Below the pieces are notes generated by a model. The model did not search any database and had not been told where the DNA came from. It saw nothing but the letters and a program-made list of their open reading frames with translations. A DNA stretch of 38,785 bases from DASVEG01 sp035540495 (lineage in GTDB: Bacteria; Actinomycetota; Acidimicrobiia; Acidimicrobiales; CADCTF01), in assembly GCA_035540495.1 (NCBI GenBank), contig DATLGL010000023.1:1-38785 (forward strand), in the 5' to 3' direction. Shown piece by piece: positions 32,894 through 38,785 of the stretch. Numbering within the stretch: position 1 is the first letter of the stretch; each line of letters opens with the position of its first letter. A program made the position numbers and the translations under genes.

Positions 32894-34498
32894 TCAGCGC
32901 TTGCGGCGCCCAGCGCCCCGATGCTCCTCCATCCGCTTGCGAATGAGGGCGCGGCGTTCCTGGAGCTCGCGGTGGGTGATCCCGGTGACCTCGGGTGTGA
33001 GACCCATCGACGCCTTCATCCCGTCGAGGTCGATCTGTTGCTGGCGCGGGTCGATGCCGACGTCGGCCGCGATGCGGGCGCCGTGCTGCTCGGCGAAGTA
33101 CGTCGCAACGTGGGTGATCTCCGCGAACAGGTCGACGTCGGGCGCGAGCGTCGCCAGCGCTCCGTCGAGGAAGAGCATGTTCTTGACGAAGAGCATGAGC
33201 TCCTTTGGCATCCTGGCGCCGTAGCCGAGCAGCTTCTTCGTGATCTCACGGATCTCGCTCAGCAGCTCGTCGGGTTCCATCTGCGTCGGGTCCTTCACGG
33301 GCTGATCGACGCCGATGTCGACCATGAGCTGGTCGAGGTCGACGTCGGCCGGCAGCGCGCCGAGATCTCGGAGCGCGGCGAGCTGGCCCTTGACGTCGTT
33401 GACGGTCCCGGTCATGAGCAGGCGGAGGAACGCGAGCCGGCGCGGCTCGTCGAGGCGGCCGGTGATGCCGTAGTCGAGCAGGGCGACCCGTCCGTCGGAG
33501 CGCACGAACAGGTTGCCGCCGTGCAGATCGCCGTGGAAGACCCCGTAGAGGATCGCTCCTTCGAGGAAGGCGACCATCCCCGCTCTGACCACGGCCGACG
33601 TGTCGATGCCGGCCGCCCGCATCCCTTCGACGTCGTCGAACGAGAAGCCGTCGAGGCGCTCCATCACGAGCACACGCGGCGTCACGAGCGTCGGGTGCGG
33701 TCGGGGAACGACCATCGAGCGCTGCCCGGTGTCGGCGAGGATCTTCGCGACGTCGAGCATGTTCTCGGCCTCGAGCCGGAAGTCGAGCTCCTCGACGATC
33801 GTCTCCGCGAACAGGTCGACGAGCGCAGGCGGATTCGCCAGCGCACTGACAGGTATCCGCCCGACGAGCACCGGAGCGATCCAGCTCATCGCCGCGAGGT
33901 CACGGCGGACAGCGTCAGCGACTGTCGGACGCTGGACCTTGACGACGACCTCTTCGCCTGTGCGCAGCTTCGCCGCATGCACCTGCGCGATCGACGCTGC
34001 CGCGAGAGGAGTGCGGTCGAAGCGCTCGAACAGGTCTTCGAGAGTCGCCCCGAGATCGAGCTCGACCGTACGGCGGACGACATCGAAGTCTTCCGCCGGT
34101 ACCTGATCCCGCAGGAGCCGGAACTCACGAACGAGCTCCTCGGGGAAGATCCCTTCGCCCGACGAGATGATCTGCCCGAGCTTGATGTAGGTCGGGCCGA
34201 GCCGTTCGAACGCCCTGCGGAGTCGCTTCGAGAGGCCGGCTCGAGACGCGCTCTGATCGCCCGACCGGCGCTCGCCGAGGTACCAGCCGCCGAGGGCGGT
34301 GCCGAGGAGGACGCCGGTGCGGACGACCCGCGCGCCGGGAGGGAGGACGCGGCGCCGGGTCAACTTCGGGACCTCAGCGCGCGTGGCGGCGCGGACTCGG
34401 TCGAGGTGGCGGCGCCAGACCAGGCGGTCGGGGTCGACCGTCCACGGGGGCGTCTCGCTGAACGCGCCGACGTCGAGATCGGTCGCTGCGCTGGTCAC
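32894..34498 (-). CDS. UbiB/ABC1-family atypical kinase
   Basis: A 534-residue protein-kinase-like protein. Diagnostic parts are the KxGQ motif at 106-109 (YIKLGQ), the Ala-rich nucleotide loop AAASIAQVHAA at 166-176, the lysine in VVVKVQRP (K187), HGDLHGGNLF near 325, and the metal-binding LLDYG. Near 57-75 a weak hydrophobic stretch may touch the membrane. Bacterial UbiB proteins help in quinone or lipid metabolism. Actinobacteria use menaquinone, so a strict ubiquinone role is unlikely. GTG 34498 is preceded by TAGCGT seven bases upstream. Confidence 0.9.
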   Translation of the reverse strand: MTSAATDLDVGAFSETPPWTVDPDRLVWRRHLDRVRAATRAEVPKLTRRRVLPPGARVVRTGVLLGTALGGWYLGERRSGDQSASRAGLSKRLRRAFERLGPTYIKLGQIISSGEGIFPEELVREFRLLRDQVPAEDFDVVRRTVELDLGATLEDLFERFDRTPLAAASIAQVHAAKLRTGEEVVVKVQRPTVADAVRRDLAAMSWIAPVLVGRIPVSALANPPALVDLFAETIVEELDFRLEAENMLDVAKILADTGQRSMVVPRPHPTLVTPRVLVMERLDGFSFDDVEGMRAAGIDTSAVVRAGMVAFLEGAILYGVFHGDLHGGNLFVRSDGRVALLDYGITGRLDEPRRLAFLRLLMTGTVNDVKGQLAALRDLGALPADVDLDQLMVDIGVDQPVKDPTQMEPDELLSEIREITKKLLGYGARMPKELMLFVKNMLFLDGALATLAPDVDLFAEITHVATYFAEQHGARIAADVGIDPRQQQIDLDGMKASMGLTPEVTGITHRELQERRALIRKRMEEHRGAGRRKR

Positions 34499-34505
34499 CC
34501 GCCAG

Positions 34506-34511
34506 ACGCTA
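34506..34511 (-). promoter_or_regulatory. Candidate -10 box (TAGCGT) of the ubiB operon
   Basis: TAGCGT on the minus strand ends 7 bases before GTG 34498, with no Shine-Dalgarno. It indicates that ubiB-degV-oxidoreductase has its own promoter apart from the surface-protein locus upstream. Confidence 0.5.
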
Positions 34512-34525
34512 TCGGCGCTGCGGGG

Positions 34526-35122
34526 CTACGCCTCCTTCGGCGCGTCGTCGGTGCGGCCGGACGTGCGCCGGGCGAGCCAGATGACGACGACGAGCAGCAC
34601 TCCGCCGGCGATCCACGGGAACGGCCCGAGCGACGCGATCAGCGAGTCTTCGTCGGGCTCGAGGAACGTCGTGATCGCCAGGCGTTGGAGGACCGCAGGC
34701 GGATCGGATCCGGGATCGGTCGACGGTTGCGCGAGCACCGCGACGACCTTCGTCTTCCCGTCGAGTCTTCGCGGGGCGTCGACTCGAACTTCGATCTTCC
34801 GCTCTGCGCGAGGCCCGAGCTCCACCGTGGCCGGCTCGAGCGAGACCCACTCGACGGGCTCGTCGTCGCCACCCAGCGACGCCTGGCCGTTCGCGTCCAC
34901 ACGGGCGGCCGCGACCGAGAGCTCCAACGACAGGGGCGTGTCCTGCTTGTTCCACACCCGCACCTCGGCGGTCGACCGTTCACCGGCCCTGACCGGTATG
35001 TGGAGGCGTTGGTCGTCGGCGGCCTCGACCACGTCGATACCGAACGTCGTCGTCTCGATCGCGTCAGCGGGCGTGGTCCAGAGGACCACGCCCGCGAACA
35101 GGAGGATGATGAACCGGCGCAC
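34526..35122 (-). CDS. DUF916-like (WxL-interacting-type) membrane protein
   Basis: A 198-residue exported protein. The signal peptide is 1 to about 21 (FAGVVLWTTPADA). An Ig-like domain (about 25-130) has the layout of DUF916/WxL-interacting proteins: VRAGERSTAEVRVWNKQDTP (here 45-63), then a strand LELSVAAARV, WVSLEPATVELGP and a final AERKIEVRVDAP. A C-terminal membrane helix (about 167-184) ends in RRTSGR. The GTG start 35122 is 18 bases after the upstream gene's stop. The family match is by pattern only, and a standard DUF916 protein is usually longer. It likely works with the secreted protein encoded next to it. Confidence 0.6.
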   Translation of the reverse strand: MRRFIILLFAGVVLWTTPADAIETTTFGIDVVEAADDQRLHIPVRAGERSTAEVRVWNKQDTPLSLELSVAAARVDANGQASLGGDDEPVEWVSLEPATVELGPRAERKIEVRVDAPRRLDGKTKVVAVLAQPSTDPGSDPPAVLQRLAITTFLEPDEDSLIASLGPFPWIAGGVLLVVVIWLARRTSGRTDDAPKEA

Positions 35123-35140
35123 GACGTCAGTCGAGCACAG

Positions 35141-36136
35141 TCACTGGATGCCGGTGACCACCAGCGTGCCCCGGTAGCTGCCGGGATCCGTACCCGAAGG
35201 CACGTTGACGGACAGCGTCGGCAGCGAGACGTACGTTCCGAACACCGACAGGATGTTCGTCCCGGTGAGGGTGTTCACCGTCGCCACGGTGTTGTTGAGC
35301 AGCGTGGTGATCTGCGAGCTCGTGAGGGTCGCCACGAGGCCGTTCACTGCGCTGAGTCCGGCGACGATCGTCGAGTCGTCGATCAGATCGCTGCGGGGGT
35401 TCACGTCGAGCAGCGCCGTGAGGTCGTTGACCAGCCCAGAGGTGAGAGTCTCGCTCCTGAGGCCACCGATCAGCTTCCGCTGGCTGCCCGCAGCGCCCGC
35501 ACCGGCGGTGTCGCCAGCGCCGACACCCACGCTGTACTCGGCCGTCGCGAAGTTGCCGGACTCGGGGCTCTGAGGTACGAGCGGCAGGTCAGACAGCGGC
35601 AGGCTCACGGACGTCGTCAGGGTCTGGACCTTGCCGACCAGGTCGTCGGTCGAGAGCTGGCACCCCGTCACGCCGTTGATCAGCGACGTCGCGATTCCGA
35701 GCGTCGTGCACAGCAGCGCGTCGGCGCCGGTGAGCGTCGTGACGGTATCGACGAGCGGCTGGACGACCGCCTTGACGTCGAGAGCGTTCACCGGGTTCAG
35801 CTGCGAGCCGAGCGTGATCTCGCTCGACGGGATCTTCTTCGTGTAGTCGCCGATCGTGCCGTTCGTGTGCTTGTACAGGTTGCTCATCGACGCGTTCACG
35901 GTGAACCCCGTGCGCGAGAAGTTCGAGTCGACGACCCGGATCCGGAAGGGGAGCGTGCGCTGCGTTCCGAAGTCGAGGCTCGCGAGCTGCGTCCCGGTCA
36001 TGTCTTCGACATGCAGGACTCTCGTCCCGGCCGGGTTCTCGAGGTTGACGGGCACCTGCTGCGCGCCGGCGGGGAAGCCGACGCCGGCGAGAGTCAGCGC
36101 CGCGACCCCAGCGGCGATCTTGCGGAACTTAGGCAT
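35141..36136 (-). CDS. Secreted WxL-like surface protein
   Basis: A 331-residue exported protein. The signal peptide is 1 to about 25 (AALTLAGVGFPAGAQQ). The mature protein is rich in Ser/Thr/Leu/Val with few charges, consistent with a beta-rich surface protein. LPFRIRVVDSNFSRTGFTV is an early strand pair. The C-terminus GSYRGTLVVTGIQ is reminiscent of the distal half of WxL domains (Y-x-G-T-L-T-W-T-L), but no tryptophan is present, so it is a divergent relative or a look-alike. Two Cys (about C143, C159) may form a disulfide. AGGAG lies eight bases before ATG 36136. It overlaps the end of the upstream small gene by 8 bases. Confidence 0.6.
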   Translation of the reverse strand: MPKFRKIAAGVAALTLAGVGFPAGAQQVPVNLENPAGTRVLHVEDMTGTQLASLDFGTQRTLPFRIRVVDSNFSRTGFTVNASMSNLYKHTNGTIGDYTKKIPSSEITLGSQLNPVNALDVKAVVQPLVDTVTTLTGADALLCTTLGIATSLINGVTGCQLSTDDLVGKVQTLTTSVSLPLSDLPLVPQSPESGNFATAEYSVGVGAGDTAGAGAAGSQRKLIGGLRSETLTSGLVNDLTALLDVNPRSDLIDDSTIVAGLSAVNGLVATLTSSQITTLLNNTVATVNTLTGTNILSVFGTYVSLPTLSVNVPSGTDPGSYRGTLVVTGIQ

Positions 36137-36353
36137 GCAGCGTCTCCTGTCGAGTTCGGGCGAGAAGCATCAGCACGAAGCCGACGAAGAGGAGGGCAAG
36201 CCCCACCGTCACCAGCACGTCGACGTCGACACCGGTCACCGCCAGAGGCACGTGAGGCCTCGGTGGTGGCGCGCTCCCGACTTCGAGCGTGACGGTGACG
36301 ACCGCCGCGTCAGCGTTCACGGTGGAAGGTCTCGGCAGGAGGCCACGACACAT
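36129..36353 (-). CDS. Small LAVTG-TM protein, possible sortase-type signal
   Basis: A 74-residue protein: a short polar segment VVTVTLEVGSAPPPRPHVP, then LAVTG at 37-41, a membrane helix at about 44-64 (VLVTVGLALLFVGFVLMLL) and an ARTRQE tail. LAxTG plus helix plus basic tail is the signal used by class E sortases in actinobacteria. No classical signal peptide precedes it. An in-frame stop is just upstream, so ATG 36353 is the first start. The helix may act as the export signal, or the 5' end may be lost. The stop overlaps the start of the next gene. Confidence 0.5.
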   Translation of the reverse strand: MCRGLLPRPSTVNADAAVVTVTLEVGSAPPPRPHVPLAVTGVDVDVLVTVGLALLFVGFVLMLLARTRQETLHA

Positions 36354-36429
36354 GGATCCCCCGGTCGAGGCATTTCGCGTGCGCCGACTGGACTAGTCAG
36401 TGGTCGCCGCCGAGGACGTCGGGCGTGAG

Positions 36430-36435
36430 TACCGT
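36430..36435 (+). promoter_or_regulatory. Candidate -10 box (TACCGT) of truncated bcp
   Basis: TACCGT ends 7 bases before ATG 36443. After integration of the element this promoter reads through the bcp stub directly into the recombinase gene. Confidence 0.5.
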
Positions 36436-36442
36436 CTGCGCC

Positions 36443-36583
36443 ATGCCCCTCGCGCCCGGTGACAAGGCTCCGTCGTTCGCGCTGCCCGACCAGAACGGCG
36501 ACAAGGTGAAGCTCGGTGACTTCAAGGGCCGGAAGGTGCTCGTCTACTTCTATCCGCAGACGTTGACTACCTGCCATATCTGA
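36443..36583 (+). pseudogene. bcp: Truncated peroxiredoxin (Bcp), 5' part only
   Basis: The first 46 codons encode a normal Bcp/AhpC-TSA start: PGDKAPSFALPDQNGDKVKL and then KVLVYFYP. After that the usual [KR]-x-x-T-P-G-C-T with the catalytic cysteine is replaced by QTLTTCHI and a stop. The catalytic cysteine and about 110 further residues are missing. The break coincides with the start of the integrative element, so the gene was cut by insertion rather than by random decay. The remaining part should lie at the element's other end, outside the window. Confidence 0.85.
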
Positions 36584-36597
36584 CTCACACTGGGCGC
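36555..36597. other. Probable attachment site junction (attL-type) inside bcp
   Basis: Homology to Bcp stops in or near TATCCG at 36551-36556. The next 40 bases (to the recombinase GTG at 36598) are foreign. Large serine recombinases usually integrate next to their own gene, as here. The exact crossover dinucleotide cannot be set without the second junction or an empty site. Confidence 0.6.
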
Positions 36598-38121
36598 GTG
36601 TCGACGCGTCCGAAGGAGCGACTCGCGCTCCGCTACCGCCGGATGTCGTTCGACGATTCCGAGGAGCAGCTCCGACGCCAGGCCGAGGACGTCGATGCGA
36701 TCTGCGAGCTGCACGACTACCGCACCAAGGCTGAGTGGCTGTTCACCGACGACGACGAGAGCGGCAACGAGGACACTCGGTACCGGCAGCGGAAGGGTGA
36801 GCGGCCCGGCCTGGCTGCGCTCGATGCGACCGTCGCCGAGCTGACCGCTCAAGGACACGCCGTCACGGTCGTCGCCTGGGTGCCGAGCCGGCTGTTCCGT
36901 GATGCCGGCCACAAGGAGCACTACTTCCGCCGTTGGGCTCGGTGCGGTGACGTTCAGGTGCACACCAAGCAGGGTGTGTGGAACCCGAAGGACCCGCGTG
37001 ACCGCTTCGTCAGCACGATCGTCGCCGGGACGGACCAGTACTACTCAGACGACGTGAGGGAGAAGGTGGTTCGAGCACACGACGACCGTCGAGCGAGCGG
37101 ACTCCCGGCGACCGGCTGGCCTGGCTTCGGCCACGTCCGTGCGTGCGGGTGTGGGTCAAAGAGCGGCCGCTGCGCGTCACCGAAGCACGATCGCTGGATC
37201 GCTGACAAGAAGGAAGCAGCGCTCATCCGAGACGCGGCCAAGCGTCTCGTGGTCGGCACGACGAACCTGTCGACGCTGGCGGGGGAGTGGCAGGCGAAGG
37301 GCTTCAAGACTCGCCTTGGTGGCGACGTGTGGCGCCTGACGTCGCTGCGTAAGACGCTGCTCGCTCCCCGCGTGGCCGGCATCCTCGTCCACAACGGCAA
37401 GGAGATGGGCCGATCCGATGCCATCGAGCCGATCGTCGATGAGGCGCTCTACCGGCGGCTCGTCGGCGCCCTGAACCAACGCAATCACGGGCCCGGATCA
37501 CATCGAACGAAGCAGCTGCTGACCGGCCTGCTCGTTTGCGGCGTGTGCGGACGCACCCTGAACTCGAACATGAAGCGCGGGAGCCAGGGCCTGAACAACC
37601 TCCGCGTCTACGGGTGCCGCTGGGACGGTCAGTGCAACATCAAGGCCGAAGCCGTCGAGCGCGTGTACGTCGAGAAGATGTTCGAGCGGCTCGACGATCC
37701 TCGCTTCACGGCCGCGCTCGAGCGTGTCGATGACGAGTCGGACCGCCTCCTGACCGAGCTGCATGACCAGGACGCCGAGCTCGAGACGCTGAAGGCTGCG
37801 GCCGACCGCCTCCCGGCCGACGTCTACATCGCCAAGTACGAGGCGATCGCTACGCGGATCGACGAGCTGCAGCGGCGGATCGGCGTCACGGGAACAACGT
37901 CTGTTGCTGGGGAGTGGGCCGGGAAGTCGAAGCAGCTGCGACGGGTCTGGGAGCAGACGCTATCGACGGACGAGAAGCGAGCGCTGCTCGCCGCGATCGT
38001 CGGCCAGTCGACGGTGCTGCCGGCAGAGAAGCGCGGTCGCTACGCGACGGACGACGAGGTGAAGGCTCGACTGGTTCCGCTCGTAGGTGAGGCCGAAACG
38101 CGCGAGCGGCGACGTCGATAG
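36598..38121 (+). CDS. Large serine recombinase (integrase)
   Basis: A 507-residue site-specific recombinase. The catalytic N-terminal domain (about 8-150) has S17 in RYRRMSFDDSEEQLRRQ (the place of R-x-S-x-[DE]) and the arginines R98 and R101 in PSRLFRD. The recombinase domain (about 160-300) is followed by a zinc ribbon with C314, C317, C340 and C346, and a coiled-coil (about 365-425) as used for directionality control. The start GTG 36598 has no Shine-Dalgarno and is 14 bases after the truncated bcp stop. It is probably transcribed from the bcp promoter when integrated. Confidence 0.93.
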   Translation: MSTRPKERLALRYRRMSFDDSEEQLRRQAEDVDAICELHDYRTKAEWLFTDDDESGNEDTRYRQRKGERPGLAALDATVAELTAQGHAVTVVAWVPSRLFRDAGHKEHYFRRWARCGDVQVHTKQGVWNPKDPRDRFVSTIVAGTDQYYSDDVREKVVRAHDDRRASGLPATGWPGFGHVRACGCGSKSGRCASPKHDRWIADKKEAALIRDAAKRLVVGTTNLSTLAGEWQAKGFKTRLGGDVWRLTSLRKTLLAPRVAGILVHNGKEMGRSDAIEPIVDEALYRRLVGALNQRNHGPGSHRTKQLLTGLLVCGVCGRTLNSNMKRGSQGLNNLRVYGCRWDGQCNIKAEAVERVYVEKMFERLDDPRFTAALERVDDESDRLLTELHDQDAELETLKAAADRLPADVYIAKYEAIATRIDELQRRIGVTGTTSVAGEWAGKSKQLRRVWEQTLSTDEKRALLAAIVGQSTVLPAEKRGRYATDDEVKARLVPLVGEAETRERRRR

Positions 38122-38222
38122 CTGCGTCGGTCAGCGGCGGCCAGAAGGACGGGTCGTCCCAGGCGCACATCGAGCGCGTTGCCACAACTAGCGAAATGCG
38201 CGATCTGACGACCCAAAACGCA

Positions 38223-38269
38223 ACTCCCCGTCGGCTGGGGAGTCCCTCCGGCGGTGCTGGGGAGTCCCT
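38223..38269. repeat. GGGGAGT repeat cluster after the recombinase
   Basis: CTGGGGAGTCCCT occurs twice in direct orientation (38235-38247 and 38257-38269, 22 bp period). ACTCCCC at 38223-38229 is an inverted copy that can pair with the first GGGGAGT (38237-38243). About two helical turns separate the direct copies. It could be a protein-binding site set or a terminator between two convergent genes. The rest of 38122-38287 holds nothing that I recognise. Confidence 0.6.
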
Positions 38270-38287
38270 TCGACACGGTCGGTGCAG

Positions 38288-38749
38288 TCACCGTCCCCGC
38301 TTGCGCTTGGTCCGCTCCAGCGCCCTCCGCTGCTGCCTGCTCACTCCGGGCATCGCCTCGAGGGGTTGCGGCGCCGGTGTGGCGAGCAGTTCCTCGTTCT
38401 TCCTTCGCAGCGAGCTGACCTGAGCTTGGGCGTCGCGTAGCTGCTCCCGAACGCGTTCGACCTCGGCCGCGAGCCGGTCCGCTTGCGCTGAGGCCGCTTC
38501 GAGCGCCTTCTCGGCTCGCTCACGACCCCGCAGAGCGTCGCTCAGCTTGCGCTGGAGCATCCGGCGCTCGACGCGTAGTTCGTCGACGCTCGCGTGCTCC
38601 TCAGCCTTCCGCTCGCGGTACGCACGAGCGCGTTCGGCTTCGGTCGCCCACATGCGAGGACGGCCACGCCCTCGTGGCGTTGCAGCGGGATCGGTCGGAG
38701 CCACGTAATAACCGTACGTCACGAAAACAGGTCGACGGACGCCGTGCAT
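38288..38749 (-). CDS. GRPR-motif coiled-coil protein of the mobile element
   Basis: A 153-residue basic protein. GRGRPRMW (27-34) followed by AERARAYRERKAEE is a pattern seen in proteins from phages and integrative elements: an AT-hook-like arm and a basic helix. A long coiled-coil spans about 52-122 (heptads of Leu/Ala). The C-terminus is RQQRRALERTKRKRGR, highly basic. This fits a DNA-binding, filament-forming or nucleoid-associated protein. The exact function is unknown. ATG 38749 gives a hydrophobic start, and GTG 38701 (VAPTDP) is a plausible shorter start. It converges with the recombinase. Confidence 0.6.
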   Translation of the reverse strand: MHGVRRPVFVTYGYYVAPTDPAATPRGRGRPRMWATEAERARAYRERKAEEHASVDELRVERRMLQRKLSDALRGRERAEKALEAASAQADRLAAEVERVREQLRDAQAQVSSLRRKNEELLATPAPQPLEAMPGVSRQQRRALERTKRKRGR

Positions 38750-38760
38750 AGTGTGTGAGC

Positions 38761-38780
38761 CCGGCGGCCCCGGCCGCCGG
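38761..38780. repeat. Perfect 9-bp GC palindrome at the window end
   Basis: CCGGCGGCC at 38761-38769 is the reverse complement of GGCCGCCGG at 38772-38780 with two bases between. It lies just upstream of the coiled-coil gene on the minus strand and may be an operator or the terminator of a gene beyond the window. Confidence 0.45.
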
Positions 38781-38785
38781 CATAC

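Larger units (their letters stand above)
36557..38785 (+). mobile_element. Integrative element, left portion
   Basis: From the bcp break onward the window carries a serine recombinase, a repeat cluster and a GRPR/coiled-coil protein typical of mobile elements. None of these belong to the chromosome's metabolic neighbours. The far end and any cargo are beyond position 38785, so phage, ICE or another type cannot be told apart. Confidence 0.75.

Noticed and set aside
32921..36292. Very long open frame on the plus strand (over 1100 codons)
   Set aside because: It is opposite ubiB, the DUF916-like gene and the WxL-like gene. Its translation is Arg/Glu/Asp/His-rich shadow sequence without domains, as is common opposite high-GC genes.

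Overview
The window is high-GC DNA from an actinobacterium. Three things point there: a mycothiol synthase gene (mshD), many GTG and TTG starts with stop/start overlaps, and many genes that seem to be transcribed without a leader. A separate trpF beside hisA, and a secreted protein with DGGIF-FG type propeller repeats, suggest Acidimicrobiia (Ilumatobacter-like). That rank is inferred from gene content, not from a marker gene.

Layout. Positions 1-5100 are accessory and partly decayed: an IS481-type element, a frameshifted pilin-like remnant, an alpha/beta hydrolase, a broken APH-family kinase, an SDR dehydrogenase and a MmcQ/YjbR-like protein. Positions 5100-8730 hold housekeeping genes: rlmN, a VIT1-like transporter, mshD and nth. 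Positions 8789-24534 form a long his-trp region: hisD-C-B-H-A-F, then passengers (anchored CAP protein, REC-PAS-histidine kinase, FAH-like protein, orphan GroES-like protein), then hisI-trpE-ygfZ, a lipoprotein, and trpC-F-B-A. hisG, hisE, hisN, trpD and trpG are absent and must lie elsewhere. A GH43-type secreted protein with six 42-residue repeats starts 2 nt after trpA and is followed by a HIT-like protein.

Positions 26600-32900 hold EamA, a MetRS-like protein behind a structured leader, a CoA-binding protein, an AlkA-like glycosylase, a thioesterase, a flavin disulfide oxidoreductase and a DegV protein. The last two sit downstream of a ubiB kinase gene in one tight operon. Upstream of ubiB on the same strand is a three-gene surface locus: a small LAVTG/TM protein, a WxL-like secreted protein and a DUF916-like membrane protein. 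It resembles the WxL loci of Firmicutes in composition.

From about 36560 to the window end lies an integrative element. Its large serine recombinase gene begins 14 nt after a bcp peroxiredoxin gene that is cut off after about 38 native codons, so bcp is the apparent attachment gene. The other end of the element is outside the window.

At least nine genes have a TANNNT hexamer 7-10 nt before the start codon and no Shine-Dalgarno sequence, which suggests that leaderless transcription is the default here. I saw no CRISPR array, tRNA or rRNA.
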